This document shows positions 20,289 to 28,821 of a stretch of DNA of 64,000 bases, piece after piece. Source of the stretch: Oceanimonas baumannii. GTDB lineage: Bacteria; Pseudomonadota; Gammaproteobacteria; Enterobacterales; Aeromonadaceae. How positions within the stretch are numbered: position 1 is the stretch's first letter; each line of letters begins with the position of its first letter. The stretch lies in assembly GCF_002245495.1 (NCBI RefSeq), contig NZ_NQJF01000001.1, forward strand, positions 124,001 to 188,000. The letters are read 5' to 3'. The translations under genes were made by a program, and so were the position numbers. The notes beneath the pieces are model-generated. The model saw nothing but the letters and a program-made list of their open reading frames with translations. It ran no database searches and was not told where the DNA came from.

Positions 20289-22166
20289 TTAAAGCGGCCA
20301 TACCCACAATAGCATGGGTAAGCTGACGGCCACCACCAATAACTCCAGCGGCAACCCCATGCGCCAATAGTCACCAAACCGAAAACCGCCCGGCCCCAGA
20401 ATAAGGGTATTATTCTGGTGGCCAATGGGGGTCAGAAATGCACAGGAGCCCCCAATGGCCACCGCCATTAAAAAAGGATCGGCGTTCACTCCCAGCTGAT
20501 TAGCCGTGCCCAGGGCAATCGGGCACATCACCGCCGCGGTAGCCGCATTATTCATGACATCAGACAAGGTCATGGTCACCACCAGGATCAAGGCCAGCGC
20601 TACCAGGGCACTGCCCTGAGCAACACCATCCAGCAGCCAGGCTGCCAGCAGACTGGCAGTTCCGGTGGTTTCCATCACCTCTGCCACCGGGATCAGTGCC
20701 GCCAGCAACACCACGACCGGCCAGTCCACCGCGTTATATACCGACCGGGGAGGTACTGTGCGAAATACCATGGAGGCCAGTACGCCACTGGCAAAGGCAA
20801 CCGCCGCTGACAACCACCCCAACGCCGCCACCGTGACCGATGCCGCCATGATCACGCCGGCGACCAGCGCTTTTTTCTTATCGGGAATACGCAACTCCCG
20901 CTCAGCAAGAGGAACACAGCCGGTGCTCGACGCAAACTCCGCCACCAGCTCAGGAGAGCCCTGCATCAGCAGCAAATCACCGGCCCGAAAAGCCAGCGCC
21001 CGCAAGCGCTTGAAAGATCGCTGCCCCTGGCGGGATACGGCCAGCAGGTTCACGCCAAAACGGGTGCGCAATTGTATTCCCCTGGCGGTCCGCCCCAGCA
21101 ATTCCGAACTGGGCAGAATCACCAGCTCCATCAGGACAATTTCATCGGAGGTATCAGCATCGGGCTTATCTTTTCTTTCTTTAACACCCGAGTCCGGTTC
21201 ATTGTCGGCCTCGCTTTTGGCACTTTCCCGGCTTTTTTCTTTTTTGTCTTCCTTTTCCTTGTCTGCTTCCTTGGTGGCCCTGTCTTCTTCCAGTTTCAGC
21301 CCCAATGACGACAAAGCCTGAGACAGGGCGTCGGCTTCCGCTTCCAGCATCAGAATATCACCGGCTCGGGTACGCCGGCGCGGACTGGGCGGCATGACCC
21401 GGACCGAATTGCGCACCAATCCCAGTACCTGGGCATCAGCCTCAGTCAGTGCCTGCTCCAATTCACGCAGGGTCAGCCCCTCCGCCTTACTGCCTTCAGG
21501 CACCCTGGCCTCGGTAATGTAAGCCCCCGATTCAAACCCTTCCATACCGGCCTGCTTGCGGGCCGGTACCAGACGCCAGCCAATCAGCACAATAAAGACA
21601 ATACCCAGCATGGCCACCGCCAGCCCGACCGGCGTGTAGTCAAACATGCCGAAACCGCCGCCGCCGCTGGCCTGACGAAAACCTGAAACAATCAGGTTGG
21701 GCGGTGTACCAATCAGGGTCGTCATCCCCCCCAATATGGTGCCAAACGCCAGAGGCATCAGAATTTTACCGGGAGGTAATTGCTGACGGCGGGCCATTTG
21801 CAGGGCGATTGGCATCAACAGCGCCAGCGCGCCAACATTGTTCATAAAGGCAGAAAGAATCGCCCCCAGAGCAGTCAGCGCGGCAATAGACATCACCGGA
21901 CCGGACTGGGCTGGTAAGCAGGTTCGGGCCAGCACATCCACGGCACCGGAACTTTGCAGCCCCTTGCTCAGCACCAGTACACAGGCCACGGTAATCACGG
22001 CCGGATGTCCCAGGCTGTCAAAGGCCACCTCACTGGGCACCAGCCCGGTGAAAATACAGGCGAGCAGGGCTCCGGCCGCCACCATATCGTGACGCCAGCG
22101 CCCCCACATAAACATCACTATGGTAGCGGCCAGAATAATAAGAATGGTGATCTGTGATTGATCCAT
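20289..22166 (-). CDS. SLC13/DASS-type permease with two TrkA-C domains
   Basis: A 625-residue inner-membrane anion/carboxylate transporter of the SLC13 (DASS/CitM) type. Transmembrane halves lie at about 1-190 and 400-625. The first half has the signature SAFMNNVGALALLMPIAL and GTPPNLIVSG (sodium/substrate site), repeated in the second half as SDVMNNAATAAVMCPIAL and TPIGHQNNTLI. Between them are two cytoplasmic RCK_C/TrkA-C domains (LRELEQALTEADAQV... and RTARGIQLRTRFGVNLLAVSRQG). Family members of this layout are variously annotated for sulfate, thiosulfate or dicarboxylates. Oddly, the two TrkA-C domains are separated by an insert of about 50 residues made almost only of Lys, Glu, Asp, Ser and Ala. 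Confidence 0.9.
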   Translation of the reverse strand: MDQSQITILIILAATIVMFMWGRWRHDMVAAGALLACIFTGLVPSEVAFDSLGHPAVITVACVLVLSKGLQSSGAVDVLARTCLPAQSGPVMSIAALTALGAILSAFMNNVGALALLMPIALQMARRQQLPPGKILMPLAFGTILGGMTTLIGTPPNLIVSGFRQASGGGGFGMFDYTPVGLAVAMLGIVFIVLIGWRLVPARKQAGMEGFESGAYITEARVPEGSKAEGLTLRELEQALTEADAQVLGLVRNSVRVMPPSPRRRTRAGDILMLEAEADALSQALSSLGLKLEEDRATKEADKEKEDKKEKSRESAKSEADNEPDSGVKERKDKPDADTSDEIVLMELVILPSSELLGRTARGIQLRTRFGVNLLAVSRQGQRSFKRLRALAFRAGDLLLMQGSPELVAEFASSTGCVPLAERELRIPDKKKALVAGVIMAASVTVAALGWLSAAVAFASGVLASMVFRTVPPRSVYNAVDWPVVVLLAALIPVAEVMETTGTASLLAAWLLDGVAQGSALVALALILVVTMTLSDVMNNAATAAVMCPIALGTANQLGVNADPFLMAVAIGGSCAFLTPIGHQNNTLILGPGGFRFGDYWRMGLPLELLVVAVSLPMLLWVWPL

Positions 22167-22397
22167 ACCTGTTGTTTCTCCCGGGGTGGTATCCCGCTCA
22201 AACGGGGTTACACAATCACCAGCATTTTTCGAGTGTAGCAGCCTTTTCTTCTCGGGGAAGATAAAAAAGTTGATAAACCATTGAACTTTAAGGTTTATAT
22301 TTTAACCATATGGCATGTCAGGAATCACCACCAAAGATGGTTTTTCCCCCTTTGGCACGCTAAGATCCCCACTCTTTTATACCGATTGGTGACTTCC

Positions 22398-23234
22398 ATG
22401 ATAAAGCTTGGCGATAACAACTCCCTTCCCCTGTTACGACTGGACGACAAGGGTGGCTGGCTGGACGGCAGCGACTATGGCGAGCTGTTTTTGCCCAAAA
22501 GCCAGTTGCCTGCGGGCTGCCAGCCGGGCGACAGCGTCAATGTTTTTATCTATCTGGATGCCGATCTGGAGCCGGTGATCACCACAGACAGACCCAAGGG
22601 ACGGGTAAACCAGTTTGCTTCCCTCAGGGTGGTCACCGTTAACCGTCTGGGGGCGTTTCTGGACTGGGGAATGAAAAAGGACATTTTTGTGCCTCAGCGC
22701 AACCAGGCCAGCCCCATGCAAACAGGGCGGCACTATGTGGTATACCTTTATCTGGATCACGAAGGTCGCATGGTGGCGACCAGCAAACTGGAGCCGTTTC
22801 TCAGCAAAGACACGCCGGACTACCAGGCCGGAGATGAAGTCAGCCTGCTGATTGTGGCCGGCACCCCGCTGGGGCTGAAAGCCATCGTTGATGGCCGCTT
22901 CTGGGGGCAGCTGTTCAAGTCGGAACTGCCCGAACGTTTGCCCATGGGTAAAAGCCTGCGCGGATATATCAAGCAGCAGCGCAGCGACGGCAAACTGGAT
23001 CTGACCCTGTTCAAACCCGGCCCGGGAAAAACCGACGAAGCGGCAGACAAGGTACTGACCCGGCTGGAGGCCGCCGGTGGCAGCCTGCCGGTCAGTGATA
23101 AAACCGATCCCGATACCATCTACCGCCAGTTTGGCATCAGCAAAGGTACCTTTAAAAAGGCCATCGGGGGCCTCTACAAGCAAGGTAAAATTGTGATTGA
23201 AGCGACCGGGATCCGACTGGCATCAAAAGACTAG
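22398..23234 (+). CDS. cvfB: S1-domain RNA-binding protein, CvfB/YitL family
   Basis: A 278-residue protein of the CvfB (YitL) family: tandem S1-like OB folds and a C-terminal winged helix. Family hallmarks are GDSVNVFIYLD, the VNRLGAFLDWGMKKDIFVP segment (about residues 77-95), VYLYLDHEGRMVATSKL, and the C-terminal DTIYRQFGISKGTFKKAIG helix-turn-helix. CvfB was named for a virulence and RNA-binding role in Staphylococcus; in gammaproteobacteria its role is uncertain. I start at ATG 22398; upstream codons in frame are not family-like. It is divergent from the permease and 56 bases upstream of the patatin gene, possibly in one transcript. Confidence 0.88.
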   Translation: MIKLGDNNSLPLLRLDDKGGWLDGSDYGELFLPKSQLPAGCQPGDSVNVFIYLDADLEPVITTDRPKGRVNQFASLRVVTVNRLGAFLDWGMKKDIFVPQRNQASPMQTGRHYVVYLYLDHEGRMVATSKLEPFLSKDTPDYQAGDEVSLLIVAGTPLGLKAIVDGRFWGQLFKSELPERLPMGKSLRGYIKQQRSDGKLDLTLFKPGPGKTDEAADKVLTRLEAAGGSLPVSDKTDPDTIYRQFGISKGTFKKAIGGLYKQGKIVIEATGIRLASKD

Positions 23235-23290
23235 GATGAGTCTGCCCTCCGGTTAACATCGCGGATACCTGATAAAAAGGGAGGTTTATC

Positions 23291-24442
23291 ATGGAGCGGG
23301 AAGCCAGCAACGCTTGTGCCCTGGTACTGACCGGTGGCGGTGCCCGGGCGGCCTATCAGGTAGGAGTACTGAAGGCAATCGCCGAATGCTACCCCAGAGG
23401 CCATGCCATCCCTTTTCCTGTCCTGTGCGGCACCTCAGCCGGTGCCATCAATGCCACGGCACTGGCCTGTTATGCCTCTTGCTTTCACCTTGGCGTCCGC
23501 AAGCTGGAATATGTATGGCGGCATCTGCACACCAGCAAGGTGTTGCGGCTGCAGCTGGGCCGGATAGCGGCACATTCTGTCAAAAGCCTGATCAAAGGGG
23601 CTTTGGGTCAGCCAGCCCAAATTGCCTTGCCGCTGTTCGATAACAGCCCCCTGGAGCGATTACTGGAAACCCTGATCGATTTTCAGCGCATAGATAACAA
23701 CCTGCTATACGGGGCGCTGGAGGTGCTGGCCATTACCGCCTCCAACTATAATACCGGCGACTCCACCACCTTTTTTCAGGGCCGGCCCTACCACGAACCC
23801 TGGGCCAGAGCCGGCCGTTCAGGCCGTTCTTCCATTATTGCTACCCCCCATTTAATGGCCAGCAGTGCCCTGCCCTTTGTGTTTAAACCCTGCCGGCTGC
23901 AGAATCACTTTTATGGAGATGGCTCCATTCACCAGCTGAATCCGCTAAGTCCGGCCATCCATCTGGGCGCCAACCGTATTTTAATTGTCAGCCTGGCCCA
24001 TGAAGAGCTGGACCCGGCTCATTTGCCCAGCAACCCCAGCAGTTCGGATATTGCCGGCCATTTGCTCGACACCGTGTTTACCGATGCTCTCACGTCAGAT
24101 ATTGAACGTCTGCAACGTATTAACAGCACTATTGCCCTGATACCGGAGCGAAAACGTGAGCAGCTGTCACTGCGCCACATTGATAACCTGGTACTGAAAC
24201 CCAGCAAAAACCTGGACGAACTGACCCATAAACACTTTCACCGGTTGCCATGGAATATTCGTGCTTTAATGCGTCTGTTTGGGGTAGAAGCCGGCGATGC
24301 CACCGGACTTGCCAGCTTTTTGCTGTTTGAACAGGAATATTGCCGGGAACTGATTGACCTGGGATATCAGGATACCCGGGCACGACTGGAAGAAGTCTGC
24401 CTGTTTCTGGAGCTGGATGAAGCGATAAGAAAAACGGGCTAG
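23291..24442 (+). CDS. patatin-like phospholipase
   Basis: A 383-residue patatin-family serine lipase/acyl hydrolase. The oxyanion motif GGGARAAYQVGVL is at about 15-27, the nucleophile serine is S49 in GTSAGA (47-52), and the catalytic aspartate is D210 in YGDGS. No signal peptide is visible, so it is probably cytosolic or membrane-peripheral. Such proteins cleave phospholipids or lysophospholipids. A good GGGAGG ribosome-binding site precedes the ATG. It may be cotranscribed with cvfB and is followed by a GC-rich hairpin facing mltD. Confidence 0.9.
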   Translation: MEREASNACALVLTGGGARAAYQVGVLKAIAECYPRGHAIPFPVLCGTSAGAINATALACYASCFHLGVRKLEYVWRHLHTSKVLRLQLGRIAAHSVKSLIKGALGQPAQIALPLFDNSPLERLLETLIDFQRIDNNLLYGALEVLAITASNYNTGDSTTFFQGRPYHEPWARAGRSGRSSIIATPHLMASSALPFVFKPCRLQNHFYGDGSIHQLNPLSPAIHLGANRILIVSLAHEELDPAHLPSNPSSSDIAGHLLDTVFTDALTSDIERLQRINSTIALIPERKREQLSLRHIDNLVLKPSKNLDELTHKHFHRLPWNIRALMRLFGVEAGDATGLASFLLFEQEYCRELIDLGYQDTRARLEEVCLFLELDEAIRKTG

Positions 24443-24460
24443 AACAAGGCATTAAGATTA

Positions 24461-24483
24461 AAGCCGCGGTTTAACCGCGGCTT
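24461..24483. terminator. convergent terminator between patatin gene and mltD
   Basis: AAGCCGCGG and CCGCGGCTT arms around TTTAA. On the minus strand it runs into TTTAATCTTAATG, so it looks better placed for mltD, but it stands between two convergent genes. A near-copy (AGCCGCGG-TTTAT-CCGCGGCT) follows raiA at 39585-39605. Confidence 0.6.
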
Positions 24484-24528
24484 CAGCATTATGAATGAGG
24501 CGTACCGGGCATCAATCCCGTCTGTGGT

Positions 24529-25899
24529 TCAGCCAGCGTTGGCGGCCACGATCAGTGTCTGGCCGGTGCGCAGAATGTGCTTACTGCTGAGCTGATTCCA
24601 GCGCAGCAGATCGGCAATGCTGACACTGAAACGGCTGGCTATCACAGACAGTGAATCACCGGCTTTCACCAGATATGTGCTGGGTTGCGCTGCAGCAGAT
24701 GCTGATGCACTGACGGCAGGCACCAGCAGGGTCTGGCCAATGCGAATGGTATTGCCACTCAGGTTATTGGCCTGCTTGATGGCACTGATCTGGGTACCAT
24801 GACGGCGGGCAATCACACCCAGACTGTCACCGCCTTTTACCCGGTAGCGAGCGTAGCTCATGCGCTCTTCGGCAGGCAAGTCGGCCATGGCCAGCTCAAA
24901 GGTTTGAGCATGACGTACCGGCACCAGAATTTCGGCATCAATCAGCGGCGAGGTTGCCGTTTGTTTATAAGCCGGATTCAGCGCTTTTATCTGGCTGCGG
25001 CTGACACCGGCCAGATCGGCGGCCATGTTCAGATCCACCTGCCCTTCTACCGTCACGGCAGTCACTTGCGGGCGGTTGGGAATAACCGGTACCGCCATGC
25101 CGTAGTGACCCGGACGTTTAAGAATATCAGCCAGCGCCATCAGCTTGGGCACATAATTCTGGGTTTCTTTCGGTAAAGACAAAGACCAGTAATCGTTGGC
25201 CTGGCCATGACGCTCGTTGGCACGAATGGCACGCTGCACCCGGCCTTCACCCGAATTATACGCCGCCAGGGCATGAACCCAGTTACCGTCAAAGAACTTG
25301 TGCAGGTATTCCAGATAGTCAAGCGCAGCCCGGGTGGAAGCCATAACATCGTACCGGCCGTCATACCAGCTGTCGTAGTGCAGACCGAAGTGTTTACCGG
25401 TACTTTGCAGCATCTGCCACAGGCCGGCCGCATGGCCATGAGAATACGCTGTGGGGTTAAACGTACTTTCCACTACCGGCAGCAGGGCCAGCTCCATTGG
25501 CATGTCCCGTTTTTCTATCTCTTCCTTGATGAGATAGAGAAACGGTCTGGCACGTTCGGTAACGGAATTCATATACTCGGGTTGCTTCAGGTACCAGTTA
25601 CGCTGAGCAACAACCCTGGGGTGATCCACCGGGATCTCTAGTTCCATACTGTCAGCAATGTACTGCCACAAATCCTGCTGACTGGCACCGGCCTCAGAAG
25701 CCTGCGGCCGCTCATCAGCCGAGTGCCTGGTTTCCCGGCCAGCGGCTTTGCGTGAGGCGTAGTCTGCGGATTTGGGGTAGAGTCGCTTGCTTGTTTGCTC
25801 AGTACCGCCATGACCATGGGTCTGGCGCGTTGAATCGGTGGATACCGCCTGGCAACCGGCCAGGAGCAAGGCACCGGATAAAAGGCAAAGTCTTATCAT
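24529..25899 (-). CDS. mltD: membrane-bound lytic murein transglycosylase D
   Basis: MltD is an outer-membrane lipoprotein that cleaves glycan strands with formation of 1,6-anhydro-MurNAc. The 456 residues (452 in E. coli) start with a lipoprotein signal, lipobox LLAGC with Cys16. The SLT domain has the catalytic glutamate E144 in VVESTFNP, followed by GHAAGLWQ and YNSGEGRV. Two LysM peptidoglycan-binding repeats sit at the C-terminus (about 352-398 and 409-452, VKGGDSLGVIARRHG and VKAGDSLSVIASRFS). It lies 63 bases after gloB, the E. coli arrangement. Confidence 0.96.
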   Translation of the reverse strand: MIRLCLLSGALLLAGCQAVSTDSTRQTHGHGGTEQTSKRLYPKSADYASRKAAGRETRHSADERPQASEAGASQQDLWQYIADSMELEIPVDHPRVVAQRNWYLKQPEYMNSVTERARPFLYLIKEEIEKRDMPMELALLPVVESTFNPTAYSHGHAAGLWQMLQSTGKHFGLHYDSWYDGRYDVMASTRAALDYLEYLHKFFDGNWVHALAAYNSGEGRVQRAIRANERHGQANDYWSLSLPKETQNYVPKLMALADILKRPGHYGMAVPVIPNRPQVTAVTVEGQVDLNMAADLAGVSRSQIKALNPAYKQTATSPLIDAEILVPVRHAQTFELAMADLPAEERMSYARYRVKGGDSLGVIARRHGTQISAIKQANNLSGNTIRIGQTLLVPAVSASASAAAQPSTYLVKAGDSLSVIASRFSVSIADLLRWNQLSSKHILRTGQTLIVAANAG

Positions 25900-25962
25900 C
25901 GTGTCTGCTTCTCAAAAAAACGGCGGCCAGTGTATGCTTTGTGAGCAGTTTAATCAAGTTCG

Positions 25963-26730
25963 TTAAAAATCGTCTTTCCAGCGTCTAAGTGCAGCGAATA
26001 CCGCGTGCTCTTCATTTAACTCCCTTAAAGCAAACATTTCGGCGGCCGCCCTGACATCGGGCTGTGCCACCCGCAAAAACACATTGATGGCTTTTTCGCG
26101 CTCTATGCTTGATGGCAACGTGGGGACGTCTTGCTGACGACATTTCGCGACTTCTTTCATATAAGTCAGCAACCGGGAGTTGTCCGGCTCGACGGCATGA
26201 CAGAAGGCCAGGTTTGACTGCGTATACTCATGCGCACAATACACCCGGGTGTGATCCGGCAGCGCAGCCAGGCGGGACAGTGAATGATGCATCTGCTCCG
26301 GCGTACCTTCAAACAAACGCCCACAGCCCCCCGAGAACAAGGTATCGCCACAAAACAACAGATCGTTGCCGTAATAGGCGATATGGCCCAATGTATGTCC
26401 GGGCACCTCAAGCACCGTCAGATCCAGTGCCAGTTCCGGCAGCAAGACCCTGCTACCTTCCTGTACGGCAATGGCAGCGGGAGCCGGCATACGCTCGCCG
26501 GCCGGGGCAAACACCTGGGCATCAGGATATGCCGCCAGCAGTTGACTCACCCCGCCGGTGTGATCCTGATGGTGGTGGGTAATCAAGATAGCCACAAGCT
26601 CAAGTTCACGTTCGGCCAATGCCGCCAGCACCGGAGCGGCATCACCCGGATCCACCACTGCCGCCTTATGACCATTGCCTATCAGCCAGATATAGTTATC
26701 GTTAAAGGCACGAAGCGATATTACATTCAT
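25963..26730 (-). CDS. gloB: hydroxyacylglutathione hydrolase (glyoxalase II)
   Basis: GloB hydrolyses S-lactoylglutathione to lactate and glutathione, the second step of methylglyoxal detoxification. I use the ATG at 26730 (MNVISLRAFNDNYIW, conserved) with AAGGA upstream, giving 255 residues (251 in E. coli). The binuclear metal site is visible as THHHQDHTGG (residues about 51-60), GHTLGH, FCGDTLFSGGCGRLFEG and AHEYT. The C-terminal HAGH domain ends WKDDF. Divergent from the methyltransferase gene; mltD follows. Confidence 0.96.
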   Translation of the reverse strand: MNVISLRAFNDNYIWLIGNGHKAAVVDPGDAAPVLAALAERELELVAILITHHHQDHTGGVSQLLAAYPDAQVFAPAGERMPAPAAIAVQEGSRVLLPELALDLTVLEVPGHTLGHIAYYGNDLLFCGDTLFSGGCGRLFEGTPEQMHHSLSRLAALPDHTRVYCAHEYTQSNLAFCHAVEPDNSRLLTYMKEVAKCRQQDVPTLPSSIEREKAINVFLRVAQPDVRAAAEMFALRELNEEHAVFAALRRWKDDF

Positions 26731-26780
26731 TGTTATTACATCCTTGGCATTCCTGAGAGCCAAAGCTTACCAGAGGGATT

Positions 26781-27497
26781 ATGGACACAGCCAGCCACAC
26801 CGTTATTCCGGCCCCGCACAGCTGGAGCAGCCTGCCCCGGGGTCGCTATATTGCCGAGCAACTGCAGCACCGGCTGGATGAATGGGGGCCGGGTCTGTTT
26901 GGCTTCAGCCTGCTGAAAGTGGATGCTCTGAGTGCCGCCTTGTCGCTGAAGAGCAGTCGGCTGCGCCAGGATGTGGTCATGGCTCAGAGAGAGCTGGAGG
27001 GCGTTGATTTACTGGGGGATCTCACCGCCATGCCCTTTGCTCCGGGCAGCCTGGACGCTTGTTTGCTGGCTCATGTGCTGGAATACAGCGCACACCCTCA
27101 TGCCATTCTGCGGGAAACAGAAACCGCCCTGCGCGATGATGGCTGGCTGATCCTGACTGGATTTAATCCCTATGGCAGTGCCGGTCTTGCCCGCTGGCTG
27201 CCAGGCTGGCGCAAACGTCTGCCTCACTGGCGCACCATGGTGGCACCGTCTCGGGTAGAAGACTGGCTGAAGCTGCTGGGATTTGAGGTGATTAAGCGGG
27301 ATTACATCGGGTTTACCGGCCTGATGCCCTGGCTGGCCCACTGGCAGCGACAACGCTGTCCGCAGTTTTGTCCTTCCCCGGCCGCCGTATATATTTTGCT
27401 GGCCCGCAAACGCCGCTTTCCGCTTACTCCGGTCCGGGAGCAGCGAGCGGTGGCCCCCCCGGTAACCAGACCCGAAATGGCCCGTCAGCAAGAGTAA
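26781..27497 (+). CDS. yafS: SAM-dependent methyltransferase, YafS-like
   Basis: A 238-residue class I methyltransferase-like protein. The central Rossmann part is recognisable from DLTGDL-like spacing ([19 protein letters not shown], about residues 73-91), [19 protein letters not shown] and [14 protein letters not shown]; the glycine-rich motif I is not canonical. It occupies the same slot as E. coli yafS (240 residues) between gloB and rnhA. The substrate is unknown. Its last 13 bases overlap the 3' end of convergent rnhA (stops at 27497 and 27485), so no terminator can lie between them. Confidence 0.85.
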   Translation: MDTASHTVIPAPHSWSSLPRGRYIAEQLQHRLDEWGPGLFGFSLLKVDALSAALSLKSSRLRQDVVMAQRELEGVDLLGDLTAMPFAPGSLDACLLAHVLEYSAHPHAILRETETALRDDGWLILTGFNPYGSAGLARWLPGWRKRLPHWRTMVAPSRVEDWLKLLGFEVIKRDYIGFTGLMPWLAHWQRQRCPQFCPSPAAVYILLARKRRFPLTPVREQRAVAPPVTRPEMARQQE

Positions 27498-27949
27498 CCG
27501 CTGTCTTCCTGATGTTGACTGCTATTCATCGCGGCTTCGCGGGCCAGATCGTCACAACGTTCGTTTTCAGGATGGCCGGTGTGACCTCTTACCCAGTGCC
27601 ATTCCACCTTGTGCAGCTGGCACAACTCGTCCAGCTGCTGCCACAGATCCGCATTTTTTACCGGCGTTTTCGCCGCCGTTCGCCAGTTATTCCGCTTCCA
27701 GCCCTTTATCCACTGCGTGATCCCCTGACGTACATATTGGCTGTCGGTGGTTAAATCCACCTCGCAAGGATGACTCAGTGCTTTCAGCCCTTCAATCGCA
27801 GCCAGCAGTTCCATACGATTGTTGGTGGTCATGCTGTAACCACCGCTCAGCTCTTTGCGGTGCTGCTTGTAAATGAGCACGGCTCCATAGCCTCCCGGCC
27901 CCGGATTGCCAAGGCAGGAGCCATCGGTAAATAGCTGAACCTGTTTCAT
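27485..27949 (-). CDS. rnhA: ribonuclease HI
   Basis: RNase HI removes RNA from RNA-DNA hybrids (R-loops, primers). I start at ATG 27949 ([12 protein letters not shown]), giving 154 residues (155 in E. coli); the open frame upstream is not family-like. The catalytic carboxylates D9, E47, D69 and D133 and the flexible-loop histidine H123 are present, as are the basic handle [10 protein letters not shown] and [10 protein letters not shown]. Divergent from dnaQ with overlapping control regions, a classic conserved pair. Confidence 0.97.
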   Translation of the reverse strand: MKQVQLFTDGSCLGNPGPGGYGAVLIYKQHRKELSGGYSMTTNNRMELLAAIEGLKALSHPCEVDLTTDSQYVRQGITQWIKGWKRNNWRTAAKTPVKNADLWQQLDELCQLHKVEWHWVRGHTGHPENERCDDLAREAAMNSSQHQEDSGYSC

Positions 27950-28025
27950 TATTGTTTTTCCGTAAGATAAAAGCTGTAAGCCCCGAGTCTGCCATAAGTT
28001 CAGGGTATGGAGCCAGCAGGTACTC

Positions 28026-28054
28026 TTATCATGGCGCAGCACAGGCGATATACT
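28026..28054 (+). promoter_or_regulatory. sigma-70 type promoter of dnaQ
   Basis: TTATCA (28026-28031), a 17-base spacer and TATACT (28049-28054), 32 bases before the dnaQ GTG. Four of six and five of six consensus matches. Confidence 0.55.
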
Positions 28055-28086
28055 GACAAGCTGCATTTACCGGAGGAATAAAAACA

Positions 28087-28821
28087 GTGCTCACTGAATC
28101 TGGCTATCAGCGCCAGGTGGTTCTCGATACCGAAACCACCGGTATGAATATGGACTCCGGTCCGCATTACCTCGGCCACAGAGTCATTGAAATTGGCTGT
28201 GTGGAAGTGGTGAACCGGCGCTTAACCGGCCGGCATCTGCATATGTATCTCAAACCGGATCGGCTGGTCGATGAGGAAGCCATCCGGGTTCATGGCATTA
28301 CTGATGACTTTCTTGCCGATAAACCGCTTTTTACCGACAAGGTTGATGAATTTCTCGACTTTATTCGCGGTGCCGAGATGGTGGCTCATAATGCCCCCTT
28401 CGACGTGGGCTTTCTTGATTATGAAATGGAGCTGCAGGGTCGCCCCGAACGCATGGCTGAGCTGTGCAAGGTAACCGATACCCTGGCTCTGGCACGCCAG
28501 CTTTATCCGGGCAAACGTAATAACCTGGACGTGCTGTGCGATCGTTACGGCATCGATAACAGCCACCGGACGCTGCACGGGGCCTTGCTCGATGCGGAAA
28601 TCCTGGCTGATGTTTATCTGTTAATGACCGGCGGCCAGACCAAGCTGAATTTATACAGTGACGGCGGTGAACGCAGCAGCAATGGTAGTGAACTACGCCG
28701 CCTGCAATCCGGCCGGACCCCGCTGAAAATTATTCGCGCTCAGGGTGCCGAGCTGGAAGCGCATGAAAGCCGGCTGGATTTAATCGAAAAGAAAGGCGGT
28801 AGTTGCCTGTGGCGCCCATGA
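28087..28821 (+). CDS. dnaQ: DNA polymerase III epsilon subunit (3'-5' proofreading exonuclease)
   Basis: DnaQ proofreads for the replicative polymerase whose alpha subunit (dnaE) is also in this window. It starts with GTG at 28087, 8 bases after CGGAGG. The 244 residues have ExoI D14/E16 in LDTETTG, ExoII D106 in HNAPFDVGFLD, and ExoIII H164/D169 in TLHGALLDAE. QTKLNL at 184-189 stands where E. coli has its beta-clamp-binding motif, and a C-terminal alpha-binding tail follows. The stop overlaps the next gene's ATG (ATGA). Confidence 0.97.
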   Translation: MLTESGYQRQVVLDTETTGMNMDSGPHYLGHRVIEIGCVEVVNRRLTGRHLHMYLKPDRLVDEEAIRVHGITDDFLADKPLFTDKVDEFLDFIRGAEMVAHNAPFDVGFLDYEMELQGRPERMAELCKVTDTLALARQLYPGKRNNLDVLCDRYGIDNSHRTLHGALLDAEILADVYLLMTGGQTKLNLYSDGGERSSNGSELRRLQSGRTPLKIIRAQGAELEAHESRLDLIEKKGGSCLWRP

